Origin: DSNY01 sp040752195
GTDB taxonomy: Bacteria > Pseudomonadota > Gammaproteobacteria > Burkholderiales > Burkholderiaceae_F
Direction: 5' to 3'
Assembly (NCBI GenBank): GCA_040752195.1
Contig: JBFMFC010000001.1
Span: 62,001 to 126,000, forward strand
DNA length: 64,000 nt
Shown piece by piece: positions 24,810 to 33,962 of this stretch. The position numbers and the translations under genes were made by a program. Each line of letters opens with the position of its first letter. Position 1 is the first letter of the stretch. The notes beneath the pieces are model-generated. The model was not told the origin of the DNA and ran no database searches. It saw nothing but the letters and a program-made list of their open reading frames with translations.

Positions 24810-27095
24810 CTACGCCACGCGGAACCGGGCTACCGACGCCTTCAGCTCGCGCGCCAGCGTGGCGAGTTGTCCGATCGACTGCGCCGCCTGGCGCGTGCCT
24901 TGCGAGGTCTGCTCGGTCACCGTCAGGATGCGCTCGATCGACTGCGCCACACCGCCTGCGGACTGCGCCTGCTCGTTGGTGTTGCCGGCGATCCGTTCGA
25001 TCAGCTCCGCGAGCTGGCGCGAGACGCGGCCGATGTCCGCCAGCGCCGTGCCCGCGGCGTCCGACAGCTTCGTTCCCTCGACGACCCCCTGCGTGCTGCG
25101 CTCCATGGCCGCGACCGCGTCCTGCGTGTCGGTCTGAATGGTCCGGACCAGCGCGCCGATCTGCTTGGCGGCTTCGGCCGAACGGTCGGCAAGCCGCTGC
25201 ACCTCCTCGGCCACCACCGAGAAGCCGCGGCCGGCCTCGCCGGCGGAGGCGGCCTGGATCGCCGCGTTCAGCGCGAGCACGTTGGTCTGTTCGGTGATGT
25301 CGGTGATCAGCTCGACGATCTCGCCGATCTCCTGCGAAGACTCGCCGAGGCGCTTGATCCGCTTGGCGGTTTCCTGGATCTGCTCGCGGATCTCGTTCAT
25401 GCCGGCGATCTGGTTGTACACCGCGCGCTGACCTCGCTCGGCGGCTTCCAGCGAGGTGCGGGCCACCTTGGCCGACTCGCCCGCGCTGCGCGACACGTCG
25501 TTGATCTGCGCGGCCATCTGCAGCACCTTCTCGCCGGTTTCCTTGATCTCGCGCGACTGCGCCTCGGACGCGGTCAGCAGCCGGGTCGCGATGTCGCGCG
25601 CCTGCGTCGACGCGGTGTTGACCTGTTCGGCGGTCGCGTTGATTCGGCCGACCAGCGCGCGCAGCTCCTCGACCGTGTAGTTGACCGAGTCGGCGATCGC
25701 GCCCGTGATGTCTTCGGTCACGGTCGCCTGCACCGTCAGGTTGCCGTCGGCGACCTCCTGCAACTCGTTCATCAGACGCAGAATCGCCGCCTGGTTCTGC
25801 TCGTTCGCGCGCTTGGCTTCCTCCTCGAGCCGCTGCGCCTCGGCCCGCTGCACTTCGGCTTCGGCCGCGCGCTTGCGCGAGTCCTCGAGCAGCACCTTGG
25901 CAATCGCCGCCGCGCACAGCAGGCCGAACAGGCCGGCGAGCGCGATCACCCAGAAGTTGACCAGGCGGATGCGCTGCTCCTTCTGGTAGGCGCGCTGCAG
26001 CTCGGTGACCTGCGTGCGCAGCGCCTCGGAGTCGCGCAGGATCGCCAACTCGGCGTCCTTCGCCTGAACGATGGCCTGCAGATTGCCGAGCGCGCTGGCG
26101 ATCGAGGCCTGGAAGTCGGCGTAGATCTTGCCGAGCTCCTGCAGCCGCGCGCGCGTCTCGTTGTCGGTTGCGGCGGGAATACGCAGCGTGTCGTTGCCGG
26201 CGAGCAGCGCCTGCGTCAGCTCGCGGAAGAGGTTGATGTCGCGGCCGAGTTGCAGCGCGACCTCGGCGTTGGCGGTCTCGCCGACGACCAGCGAGTTTGC
26301 GCTCTTGCCGAGGCGCTGAGTCAGCATCACGAGCTGACCCGCGGCGGCGATCTCGCGCGCGCCCGCGCCCTGCTGCAGCTTCAGCGCCGAAACCTCCTCG
26401 GTCAACTGCGCGAGCCGCGGGCTCGCGTCATTGATGCGCCGGATCACGTCGCCGAAGGACAGCAGCGTCTTTTCCTGCGCGATGATCATCGACGCGGCCG
26501 CCTCCGACGCCCTCCAGCGTTCGATCACGCTCGCGAGCATCGGCTGGATCTCGGCCGACGAGGCCGACACGCGGTCGTCGCCGCCCTCGAGCGCGGCGAG
26601 GTTGGCCGATATCCGGTCGCGGCTGTCCTTCAGCTCGGCGAACGCGGTGCGGCTGCCTTGCACCGCGCTCGGCGCGGTCCTCGCCAGGCGCTGCGTGTGC
26701 ATCAGCGTGTCGCCGGTGATCTCGATCTGCGCCGCGCCGTTGGATGCCAGCCGCAGGTCGATCAGCAGCACCACCAGCACGATCAGCGCCGACAGCGCGG
26801 TCAGGATCATCAGAACCTGCACCTGGGTGGCGACCGGCTTGTCGCCGATCAGCGGCAGGCGTGCGGCGACCACCCGCTCGAGCAGCCGCGTCGTGAAGTT
26901 CGCGGCCGGCGCGGCGGGCGCGGCATCGCGCTCGATGCGCTGCGTCGGCGGCGCGGACTTGCGCCCCTTGCGCGGCGGCGCGGGCGGCGCGTCGATCGGT
27001 GCGAATTCGGTGTAGCGGAAGGGCTCGCCGGATCCTTCCGCCGGTGCTTCCTTGGCGCCGGGTTTCTTCATCGTCGCTCCGAAGTCCAATGCCAT
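24810..27095 (-). CDS. pilJ: Twitching-motility methyl-accepting chemotaxis protein PilJ
   Basis: Transmembrane chemoreceptor that feeds surface or pilus-tension signals to ChpA through PilI. About 761 aa. An unusual Pro/Lys-rich cytoplasmic N-tail of ~80 residues precedes TM1 (VLMILTALSALIVLVVLLI, ~85-105). The periplasmic region carries two PilJ-type helical modules (ITGDTLMHTQRLAR; GQLVMLTQRLGKSANSLV), TM2 is near 390 (VIALAGLFGLLCAAAIA), then HAMP and the signalling tip EIVELITDITEQTNVLALNA. ATG 27095 has a strong GGAGG; a start at 27146 lacks one. No C-terminal CheR-tether pentapeptide is visible. Confidence 0.94.
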   Translation of the reverse strand: MALDFGATMKKPGAKEAPAEGSGEPFRYTEFAPIDAPPAPPRKGRKSAPPTQRIERDAAPAAPAANFTTRLLERVVAARLPLIGDKPVATQVQVLMILTALSALIVLVVLLIDLRLASNGAAQIEITGDTLMHTQRLARTAPSAVQGSRTAFAELKDSRDRISANLAALEGGDDRVSASSAEIQPMLASVIERWRASEAAASMIIAQEKTLLSFGDVIRRINDASPRLAQLTEEVSALKLQQGAGAREIAAAGQLVMLTQRLGKSANSLVVGETANAEVALQLGRDINLFRELTQALLAGNDTLRIPAATDNETRARLQELGKIYADFQASIASALGNLQAIVQAKDAELAILRDSEALRTQVTELQRAYQKEQRIRLVNFWVIALAGLFGLLCAAAIAKVLLEDSRKRAAEAEVQRAEAQRLEEEAKRANEQNQAAILRLMNELQEVADGNLTVQATVTEDITGAIADSVNYTVEELRALVGRINATAEQVNTASTQARDIATRLLTASEAQSREIKETGEKVLQMAAQINDVSRSAGESAKVARTSLEAAERGQRAVYNQIAGMNEIREQIQETAKRIKRLGESSQEIGEIVELITDITEQTNVLALNAAIQAASAGEAGRGFSVVAEEVQRLADRSAEAAKQIGALVRTIQTDTQDAVAAMERSTQGVVEGTKLSDAAGTALADIGRVSRQLAELIERIAGNTNEQAQSAGGVAQSIERILTVTEQTSQGTRQAAQSIGQLATLARELKASVARFRVA

Positions 27096-27171
27096 GCGTT
27101 CCTCCGCACTTCCGCCTGTCGGCGATTCTTCTCGCGCCGGGCGCACTGCGCGCCGCCGGCGCGCGTCGCCT

Positions 27172-27696
27172 TCAGATGCCTATCGACGCAAACGCCTCGG
27201 CGGTCACCAGACGGCCGAGGTCCAGCTCAGTCAATACCGTTCCGTTCAGGTCGCGAAAGCGACCCGCTTCCCACGACGGCGCGCCTTCGCCGCTGCGGCC
27301 GACCGGTTCGAGATCCTTGAGGTTGCGCAGACCGAACGCGCGCGTCACCAGGATCGCCGCGTTGACCTTCAGGGTCTCGCCCAACACGAGCATCTGGCTC
27401 GCCTGGTCGAGAGCGAGCGGCGGCCGGCCCACGAGCTGCATCAGGTCGATCACGCCGACGAGCCGCCCGCGCACGTTGGCGAGGCCGCGGTACCACGGTT
27501 TGGTCCAGGGAACCGGCGCGATGTCGGGGACCGCGACGATCTCGCCAGCCTGCTCCATCGGGAGCAGGTAGTTCTCGGCGCCGATCCGCACTGCCAGCCG
27601 CGTCGGCTCGGCCGCCGTCTGCGGCGCGGCCTTCAGCCGTTCGGCGAGCTGCGTCGAGAAGTCGCGCAGTTTGACGAGATGTTTGCCGGCTTCCAT
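27172..27696 (-). CDS. pilI: CheW-like adaptor PilI
   Basis: Couples PilJ to the ChpA kinase. 174 aa, one CheW domain after an N-terminal helix. Markers: RIGAENYLLPMEQAGEIV, the PWYRGLANVRGRLVGVIDL signature (CheW NLRG-type loop), and a C-terminal strand pair containing NGTVLTELDL. Lies between pilH (stop 17 bp before) and pilJ (76 bp after). Normal length for PilI. Confidence 0.94.
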   Translation of the reverse strand: MEAGKHLVKLRDFSTQLAERLKAAPQTAAEPTRLAVRIGAENYLLPMEQAGEIVAVPDIAPVPWTKPWYRGLANVRGRLVGVIDLMQLVGRPPLALDQASQMLVLGETLKVNAAILVTRAFGLRNLKDLEPVGRSGEGAPSWEAGRFRDLNGTVLTELDLGRLVTAEAFASIGI

Positions 27697-27712
27697 CGGT
27701 GCGTTTCGTCGC

Positions 27713-28078
27713 TCAGCCGAGCGCGGCGATCTTCTCCAGCAGTTCGTCGGCCTTGATCGGCTTGGTCACGTAGTCGCGCGCGCCCTGCCGCAGACCCCAG
27801 ATCCGGTCGGTCTGCAGGTTCTTGCTGGTGCACATGATGATCGGGATGTTCTGCGTCGCCGGGTCGCGCGAAAGCTGCCGCGTGAGCTGGAAACCGTTCT
27901 GCCCCGGCATCACGACGTCCATCAGGATCAGGTCGGGCTGGCTGGCCTGCAGCTTGATCACCGCTTCCTCGGCGCTTTCGGCGGCCGACACGGCGAAGCC
28001 GTTCTTCGTCAGCAGTTCGGTCAGAAAGTAGCGTTCGGTGGGCGAGTCGTCGACGACGAGAACTTTCTTGATCGGCAT
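27713..28078 (-). CDS. pilH: Single-domain response regulator PilH
   Basis: CheY-like receiver phosphorylated by ChpA; in Pseudomonas PilH is linked to pilus retraction control and acts as a phosphate sink. 121 aa. Acidic pair in VVDDSPTERY, phospho-acceptor Asp in LILMDVVMPGQNGFQ (~52), Thr in MCTSK, Lys in YVTKPIKADEL. No output domain. 46 bp after pilG; leaderless gaps suggest one transcript. Confidence 0.95.
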   Translation of the reverse strand: MPIKKVLVVDDSPTERYFLTELLTKNGFAVSAAESAEEAVIKLQASQPDLILMDVVMPGQNGFQLTRQLSRDPATQNIPIIMCTSKNLQTDRIWGLRQGARDYVTKPIKADELLEKIAALG

Positions 28079-28124
28079 GTCGGTTACCTCCTCGGAACGG
28101 GCAGGAGCCTGGCGTGGATAGGAG

Positions 28125-28520
28125 TCAGTTGATGGAATACTGTCGGACCGCCGACAGGAGGCTGTCCTTCGTGAACGGTTTGGTCAGGTACTCGCTGGAG
28201 CCGACCATGCGCCCGCGAGCGCGATCGAACAGGCCGTCCTTCGACGACAGCATCACGACCGGCGTCTTGTTGAAACGCGGGCTGCGCTTGATCAGCGCGC
28301 ACGTCTGGTAGCCGTCCAGGCGCGGCATCAGGATGTCGCAGAAGATGATGTTGGGCTGGTGGTCGTTGATCTTGGCGAGCGCCTCGAAGCCGTCCTGGGC
28401 CAGGATCACCTGGCAGCCCGCCTGCGTGAGGAAGATCTCCGCGCTGCGCCGGATGGTGTTCGAGTCGTCGATCACCATCACCTTCTTGCCGCGGATGTCC
28501 GTGAAGTCCTGAGCCGCCAT
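28125..28520 (-). CDS. pilG: Single-domain response regulator PilG
   Basis: CheY-like receiver of the Pil-Chp system; in Pseudomonas PilG promotes pilus extension and cAMP signalling. 131 aa. VMVIDDSNTIRRSAE acidic pocket, phospho-acceptor in IIFCDILMPRLDGYQT (~60), Ser in MLSSKDGLFDRARG, Lys in YLTKPFTKDSL. Both PilG and PilH keep all catalytic residues. First of the pil genes, 114 bp downstream of rubredoxin. Confidence 0.95.
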   Translation of the reverse strand: MAAQDFTDIRGKKVMVIDDSNTIRRSAEIFLTQAGCQVILAQDGFEALAKINDHQPNIIFCDILMPRLDGYQTCALIKRSPRFNKTPVVMLSSKDGLFDRARGRMVGSSEYLTKPFTKDSLLSAVRQYSIN

Positions 28521-28634
28521 GTCTCGAAACCACCTCCACTCGGGTCGCGCCGTCGTCGGTCGGGCGCGTACCGGTCGCTCGTCCGCGGCCGGACCCGCGC
28601 GGTACGCGGCAGGCAGCAGTCGCGGCGCCCGCGA

Positions 28635-28817
28635 TCAGATCTCGACCATCTCGAAATCTTCCTTCCGTGCGCCGCACTCGGGGCAGGTCCAGTTGGGCGG
28701 GATGTCCTCCCAGCGGGTCCCCGGTGCGATGCCCTCATCGGGCAGGCCTGCCGCCTCGTCGTAGATCCAGCCGCAAATGAGGCACATCCATGTTCGTGTC
28801 GCAACCTTAGTCGTCAT
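28635..28817 (-). CDS. rubA: Rubredoxin
   Basis: One-iron electron carrier, 60 aa. Two CxxC knuckles: MCLICGWIYDEAAGLP and NWTCPECGARKEDFEM, with the conserved aromatic core (W, Y, W, F). ATG 28817 gives the compact family length; an in-frame ATG at 28850 would add an 11-residue leader. Adjacent to pilG in many Burkholderiales, so the linkage may be historical rather than functional. Divergent from thiD. Confidence 0.96.
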   Translation of the reverse strand: MTTKVATRTWMCLICGWIYDEAAGLPDEGIAPGTRWEDIPPNWTCPECGARKEDFEMVEI

Positions 28818-28972
28818 TGCGCCTGGAGACTTGAGCGTTTCCGATAACATACTGAGCGGCGCGCATCATAACTTGTGCCTTCAAAAGAAGGCGTTTTCGG
28901 CCGGAAATACCGGCTTCATGTGATCGCGCTTCCGCCCTCGAAGCGCAGCCCCACGCCGCCGTCGCGATACGC

Positions 28973-29821
28973 ATGTCCACGCACGCCCCGCCCACCGTCC
29001 TCGCATTCGCGATGTCGGACCCCACCGGGGCCGGCGGCGTGCTCGCCGACGCACTCGCCTGCGCGAGCATGGGTTGCCATGCAGCGTGCGCGATTACCGG
29101 CGTGGTCGTGCAGGACAGCCGGCGCGTCGAGGACGTTCTGGTCGTCGACGACGAGTGGATCGACGATCAGGCACGCGCGGTGCTGCAGGACATGCCGGTG
29201 GCCGCCTTTAAGGTCGGCGCCGTCGGCAGCGCCGACAATGCGCAGGCGATCGCCGAGATCCTCGCCGACTATCCGGACCTGCCGGTCGTTCTCGATCCTT
29301 TTCTTTCCGACGCGGGCGAGCAGGCGGGATTCGACCCGGACCTCATCGCCGCGATGCGCGCGCTGTTGCTGCCGCAGACCACGGTGCTGACCGTGAGCCT
29401 CGCGCAGGCACGCCGGATGATCGCGGTGGCCACCGACGACGATGCGGCCGAGGAGTTCGCAGCCGCCGAGTGCGCGAAGAAGCTGCTCGAGTGGGGCGCC
29501 GAGTACGCGCTGATCACCGGCGCCGAATCGACCAGCGACTTGCTGATCAATCGTCTGTTCGGCGACGACGGCAGCGTGCAGAACGAAAGCATCGAGCGCG
29601 TCGACCTGCCGTTCCGCGGCGCCGGCGACACGCTGTCCGCGGCGATCGCCGCGCTGCTCGCTCAGGGCATCGATGTCGGCGACGCGGTACGCGAAGCCAA
29701 CGAGTTTCTCGCGCAGGCGCTCGCCGGCGGTTTCCGGCTCGGCATGGGCGACGCCGTGCCCGACCGCCTGTTCTGGGCCAGCGACGACGTGCCGGATCCG
29801 GGCGAAGATGACGAGCACTGA
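28973..29821 (+). CDS. thiD: Hydroxymethylpyrimidine/phosphomethylpyrimidine kinase
   Basis: Phosphorylates HMP and HMP-P to HMP-PP, the pyrimidine half of thiamine; ribokinase fold. 282 aa. FAMSDPTGAGGVLAD at the N-terminus (substrate loop), VVLDPFLS, and FRGAGDTLSAAIAALL holding the anion hole and catalytic Asp. The usual GSD...GA(G)IQAD reads SDPTGAGGVLAD, a betaproteobacterial variant. Its 3' end overlaps thiE by 14 bp. Confidence 0.93.
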   Translation: MSTHAPPTVLAFAMSDPTGAGGVLADALACASMGCHAACAITGVVVQDSRRVEDVLVVDDEWIDDQARAVLQDMPVAAFKVGAVGSADNAQAIAEILADYPDLPVVLDPFLSDAGEQAGFDPDLIAAMRALLLPQTTVLTVSLAQARRMIAVATDDDAAEEFAAAECAKKLLEWGAEYALITGAESTSDLLINRLFGDDGSVQNESIERVDLPFRGAGDTLSAAIAALLAQGIDVGDAVREANEFLAQALAGGFRLGMGDAVPDRLFWASDDVPDPGEDDEH

Positions 29822-30470
29822 AGCGCCGCGCGGCGTCTATCTGCTGACGCCCGACTGCAGCGATACGCGGCGGCTGCTGGCGGCGACCGCGGCGGCACTC
29901 GCCGCCGGCGTGTGCTGGCTGCAGTACCGCAACAAGCGCGCCGACGCCGCAACGCGCGTGGCGCAGGCGCGCGCGCTGCGGGAGCTGACGCGCGCGCACG
30001 GCGCGAAGCTGGTCGTCAACGACGACGTGAACCTCGCGCTCGACGTGCACGCCGACGGCGTTCACGTCGGCCGCGACGACCCCGACCCGCACGCGCGGCT
30101 CGCGCGCGCGGGCGCCGCGCTGGTCGTCGGCGTGTCGTGCTACGACGACTTTGCGCGCGCACAAGCGGCGCTGGCCGCAGGTGCGGATTACGTCGCTTTC
30201 GGCTCGGTGTTCGCGTCGCCGACCAAGCCGGGCGCGGTGCGCGCTCCGCTCGCGCTGCTGACGAAGGCGCGCGCCGCCGGCATGCACGTCGTCGCGATCG
30301 GCGGCATCGGCGCGGAGAACATCGCGCAGGTCGCCGCTGCCGGCGCGCATGCCGCGGCGCTGATCACGGCGGTATACGACGCGGCCGATCCGGCAGCGGC
30401 GGCGCGCGAACTGATCTCGAGATTCAGGACAGGCGAACACGAACATGAATCGCAACGAACAACTGTTTGA
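29808..30470 (+). CDS. thiE: Thiamine-phosphate synthase
   Basis: Joins HMP-PP to the thiazole phosphate to form thiamine monophosphate, the substrate of ThiL (3.9 kb). 220 aa, TIM barrel. GVYLLTPD start strand, GVCWLQYRNKRAD, VVNDDVNLALDVHADGVHVG with the Mg/pyrophosphate Asp residues, YVAFGSVFASPTKPG, and VVAIGGIGAENI. It overlaps thiD upstream and hemL by 26 bp downstream, indicating tight translational coupling across three cofactor genes. Confidence 0.95.
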   Translation: MTSTEAPRGVYLLTPDCSDTRRLLAATAAALAAGVCWLQYRNKRADAATRVAQARALRELTRAHGAKLVVNDDVNLALDVHADGVHVGRDDPDPHARLARAGAALVVGVSCYDDFARAQAALAAGADYVAFGSVFASPTKPGAVRAPLALLTKARAAGMHVVAIGGIGAENIAQVAAAGAHAAALITAVYDAADPAAAARELISRFRTGEHEHESQRTTV

Positions 30471-31734
30471 GCGCGCGCAGCGTTCGATCCCGGGCGGAGT
30501 CAACTCGCCGGTGCGCGCGTTCCGTTCGGTCGGCGGCACACCGCGCTTCATCGAGCGCGCCGAAGGGGCGTACTTCTGGGACGCCGAAGGCAGGCGCTAC
30601 ATCGACTACATCGGCTCGTGGGGACCGATGATCGTCGGCCATTCGCATCCTGCCGTCGTTCGCGCCGTGCAGGCGGCGGCCGCACGCGGACTGTCGTTCG
30701 GCGCGCCGACCGAAGCGGAAGTCGAGATGGCCGAGACGCTGATCAGACTCGTGCCGTCGATCGAGCAGGTCAGGCTCGTCTCGTCGGGCACCGAAGCGGC
30801 GATGAGCGCGATCCGGCTGGCGCGCGGCGCCGCAGGCGATGGCAAGGGCCGCCGCAAGATCGTCAAGTTCGAAGGCTGCTACCACGGCCACGCCGACAGC
30901 CTGCTGGTCAAGGCGGGCTCGGGCGCGTTGACCTTCGGCCATCCCAGCTCGGCCGGCGTCCCCGCGGAAATCACGCAGCACACGCTGGTGCTCGACTACA
31001 ACGACGCGCAGCAGCTCGAGGACGCGTTCAGGGCGCACGGCGACGACATCGCCGGCGTGATCGTCGAGCCGGTGGCCGGCAACATGAACCTGGTGCGCGG
31101 CACGCCCGAGTTTCTGCGCACGATGCGCGCGCTGTGCACGAAGCACGGCGCGATCCTGATCTTCGACGAGGTGATGAGCGGCTTCCGCGTCGCGTTGGGG
31201 GGCGCGCAGTCGCTCTACGGCATCGAGCCCGACATGACGGTGCTCGGCAAGGTGATCGGCGGCGGCATGCCGGTCGCGGCCTTCGGCGGCAAGCGCGCGG
31301 TGATGAAGCACTTGGCGCCGCTCGGTCCCGTGTATCAGGCCGGCACGCTGTCGGGCAATCCGGTCGCGGTCGCCTGCGGGCTGGCGACGTTGGAGCTCGT
31401 CCAGGCGCCGGGCTTCTACGACCGGCTCGCGGCGCAGACCAGGAAACTCGTCGACGGACTCGCCGGCGCGGCGCGCGCCGCCAACGTGGACTTCAGCGCA
31501 GACGCGGTGGGCGGGATGTTCGGCCTGTATTTCTCGAACGACGTGCCGGCGCGCTACGCGCAGGTGATGGCCTGCGACAAGGAGCGTTTCAACCGCTTCT
31601 TCCATGCGATGCTCGCGCGCGGCGTGTATCTGGCGCCGTCGGCGTTCGAGGCCGGTTTCGTTTCCGCGGCGCACGATGACGCCGCGATCGACGCCACGGT
31701 CGCGGCCGCTCGCGACGCTTTCGCCGTGACCTGA
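30445..31734 (+). CDS. hemL: Glutamate-1-semialdehyde 2,1-aminomutase
   Basis: PLP enzyme of the C5 heme pathway that isomerises glutamate 1-semialdehyde to 5-aminolevulinate. 429 aa, fold-type I. Opening IPGGVNSPVRAFRSVGG, VSSGTEAAMSAIRLARG, phosphate loop GCYHGHADSLLVKAGSG, VIVEPVAGNMN, and the PLP Lys in VLGKVIGGGMPVAAFGG. Start ATG 30445 lies inside the thiE 3' end. Supplies heme, which the window's cytochromes and globin need, though no direct regulatory link is visible. Confidence 0.97.
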   Translation: MNRNEQLFERAQRSIPGGVNSPVRAFRSVGGTPRFIERAEGAYFWDAEGRRYIDYIGSWGPMIVGHSHPAVVRAVQAAAARGLSFGAPTEAEVEMAETLIRLVPSIEQVRLVSSGTEAAMSAIRLARGAAGDGKGRRKIVKFEGCYHGHADSLLVKAGSGALTFGHPSSAGVPAEITQHTLVLDYNDAQQLEDAFRAHGDDIAGVIVEPVAGNMNLVRGTPEFLRTMRALCTKHGAILIFDEVMSGFRVALGGAQSLYGIEPDMTVLGKVIGGGMPVAAFGGKRAVMKHLAPLGPVYQAGTLSGNPVAVACGLATLELVQAPGFYDRLAAQTRKLVDGLAGAARAANVDFSADAVGGMFGLYFSNDVPARYAQVMACDKERFNRFFHAMLARGVYLAPSAFEAGFVSAAHDDAAIDATVAAARDAFAVT

Positions 31735-31800
31735 CACAAGCCCGAGCGTCCTGCAAGGAATTGCGGGGAACTCCCGACCCGTACCGCGTACGAAGCCAGC

Positions 31801-33933
31801 ATGCCCATGTTCGCCCGGATCGTCGTCCTTTCGCTGGCCGTGCTCGCCGGCGCCGCGTCGGCGCAGCCGGTGCGCGGCGACAACATCGAATCCGAGCTCG
31901 TCGCGGCCACCGATGCCGCGGTCCCGGGCCAGCCGCTGCAGCTTGCGCTGCGGCTGAAGCACGATCCGCACTGGCATACCTACTGGCAGGTGCCGGGCGA
32001 CTCGGGGTTGCCGACGCAGATCCGATGGCAGCTGCCGGCAGGCTGGCAGGCCGGGCCGATCGAATGGCCGGTACCGCAGCGTTTCCCGGTCGGCCCGCTG
32101 ATGAACTTCGGTTACGAGGGCGAGGTGCTGCTGCTCACGACGGTGACGCCGCCGCCGGCGCTCGCGGCGGGCGGCACGGTCGAGTTCGGCGCGCGCGCGG
32201 ACTGGCTGATCTGCAAGGACGTCTGCATCCCCGGCGGTGCGGATCTCAAACTCGCGCTGCCGGTGCGCGGCGCGGCCGGACCTTCGCGGCACGCTGCGCA
32301 GTTTGCGGCCATGCGCAGCCGCATCCCGCAGCCGGTCGCGCTCGAGTCCGCGAGCGCAACGATCGATGACACGCGCATTCGCTTCGCGTTCAAGCCGCGC
32401 GGGACGACGGCACTGCCTTCGTCGGTTGAATTCTTTCCGCTCGAAGAGGCGCGCATCGAACCGGCCGCGTCGCAGATTCTGCGCAGCGAAGGCGATCTCG
32501 CCGCGCTGTACCTGACGGCGGTGCGGCCGGTCGTGCCCGAGTTCAAGACGCTCAAGGGCGTCGTCGTCGTCGATGGCGGGCCGGCGCGCGCGGATCGCGG
32601 CGGCTGGGCCGGCATCGTGTCGGTGCCGCTGGCGGCCGGCACGGTCCCGGTCGTGACTGCGGCGACGCCGGTCGAAGGCGGTGCGCCGGTGACCTTGTGG
32701 TTCGCGCTGGCGGGCGCCCTGGTCGGCGGGCTGCTGCTGAACCTGATGCCCTGCGTCTTCCCCGTGCTTTCGCTGAAGCTGCTCGGGCTCGTGCAGCACC
32801 AGCGCGCCGAAGACGAGGCGCACATCGCGCATCCGTCGCTGCGGGCGCACGGCATGGTCTATGGCGCGGGTGTGGTCGCGAGCTTCGTGGCGCTGGCGGC
32901 GGGGCTGATCGCGCTGCGCGCCGCCGGTGCGCAGCTCGGCTGGGGGTTCCAGCTCCAGACGCCCTGGGTGGTCGCGGCGCTGACGGGGTTGTTCTTCCTG
33001 ATCGGGCTGAACCTGCTCGGCGCCTTCGAGTTCACGTGGGGTACCGGGCTCGCCAATGCGCGCGTCGGCCAGCGGTTCGGTCGCGACCGGCTGTCGAGCA
33101 GCTTCGGCACGGGCGTGCTGGCGGTGGTCGTCGCCGCGCCGTGCACGGCGCCGTTCATGGGTGCCGCGCTCGGCTACGCGATCACGCAGCCGGCGTCGAT
33201 CGCGCTGGCGGTGTTCGCGACGCTCGGCGTCGGCATGGCCGCGCCGTACGTCGTGCTGACGGTGTTCCCGCGGCTGCTCGCGCGGCTGCCACGACCGGGC
33301 GCGTGGATGGAGCGCTTCAGGCAGGTCATGGCGTTCCCGATGTTCGCGACCTGCGTGTGGCTGCTGTGGGTGCTGGCGCAGCAGGTCGATGTCGACGCGG
33401 TCGGGTTGCTGCTGCTCGCGCTGGTGCTGCTCGGGATGGCCGGGTGGGCACTCGGGCTGGCACAGCGCGGCGTGCGGCGCTATCGCTGGGTCGCGCTCGG
33501 CGCGGCGCTGCTGGCCGCGTACGCCACCGTTTCCGCGACCGGCGCCGGCAACGGCGTGACCGCGCGCGCGCAGGCCGCGGTCGCGACGGACGCCGTGCAG
33601 TGGCAGCCGTGGTCGCGCGCAGCGATGGCGCAGTCGATCGCCGCGGGCAAGCCGGTTTTCGTCGACTTCACCGCCGCGTGGTGCGTCACGTGCCAGGCCA
33701 ACAAGCGGCTCGTGCTGACCGCTGCCGACGTGGAGAACGCCTTCCGCGCGCGCGGCGTGACCTTGATGCGCGCCGACTGGACCAATCGCGACCCCGAGAT
33801 CACGCAGGAGCTCGCCCGCTTCAATCGCAACGGCGTGCCGCTGTACGTGCTGTACGACGGCAAGGGGGGCACGCAGGTGCTGCCCGAGCTGCTGACCGAG
33901 CGCACCGTGCTCGACGCGCTCGCCCGCATTTGA
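31801..33933 (+). CDS. dsbD: Thiol:disulfide interchange protein DsbD family (ScsB/DsbD-like)
   Basis: Moves reducing electrons from cytosolic thioredoxin across the inner membrane to periplasmic thiol proteins. 710 aa: signal peptide (LAGAASAQ, ~20), N-terminal periplasmic domain with a Cys pair (DWLICKDVCIPG, ~135-146), eight-helix core from ~300 with redox cysteines in NLMPCVFPVLSLK and VVAAPCTAPFMGAALG, and a C-terminal thioredoxin domain with WCVTC near 628. The N-terminal domain resembles the ScsB-type module more than canonical DsbD alpha, so the partner may differ from DsbC. Followed after 29 bp by a secreted redoxin gene, a likely partner. Confidence 0.9.
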   Translation: MPMFARIVVLSLAVLAGAASAQPVRGDNIESELVAATDAAVPGQPLQLALRLKHDPHWHTYWQVPGDSGLPTQIRWQLPAGWQAGPIEWPVPQRFPVGPLMNFGYEGEVLLLTTVTPPPALAAGGTVEFGARADWLICKDVCIPGGADLKLALPVRGAAGPSRHAAQFAAMRSRIPQPVALESASATIDDTRIRFAFKPRGTTALPSSVEFFPLEEARIEPAASQILRSEGDLAALYLTAVRPVVPEFKTLKGVVVVDGGPARADRGGWAGIVSVPLAAGTVPVVTAATPVEGGAPVTLWFALAGALVGGLLLNLMPCVFPVLSLKLLGLVQHQRAEDEAHIAHPSLRAHGMVYGAGVVASFVALAAGLIALRAAGAQLGWGFQLQTPWVVAALTGLFFLIGLNLLGAFEFTWGTGLANARVGQRFGRDRLSSSFGTGVLAVVVAAPCTAPFMGAALGYAITQPASIALAVFATLGVGMAAPYVVLTVFPRLLARLPRPGAWMERFRQVMAFPMFATCVWLLWVLAQQVDVDAVGLLLLALVLLGMAGWALGLAQRGVRRYRWVALGAALLAAYATVSATGAGNGVTARAQAAVATDAVQWQPWSRAAMAQSIAAGKPVFVDFTAAWCVTCQANKRLVLTAADVENAFRARGVTLMRADWTNRDPEITQELARFNRNGVPLYVLYDGKGGTQVLPELLTERTVLDALARI

Positions 33934-33962
33934 GCGGCCCCGCACCTGGAGGAGGATCGACG

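Noticed and set aside
19127..25297. A 2056-codon open frame antisense to chpA/pilJ
   Set aside because: His/Arg/Gly/Asp-rich translation typical of the complement of a GC-rich gene; no domain, and the minus-strand genes are unambiguous.
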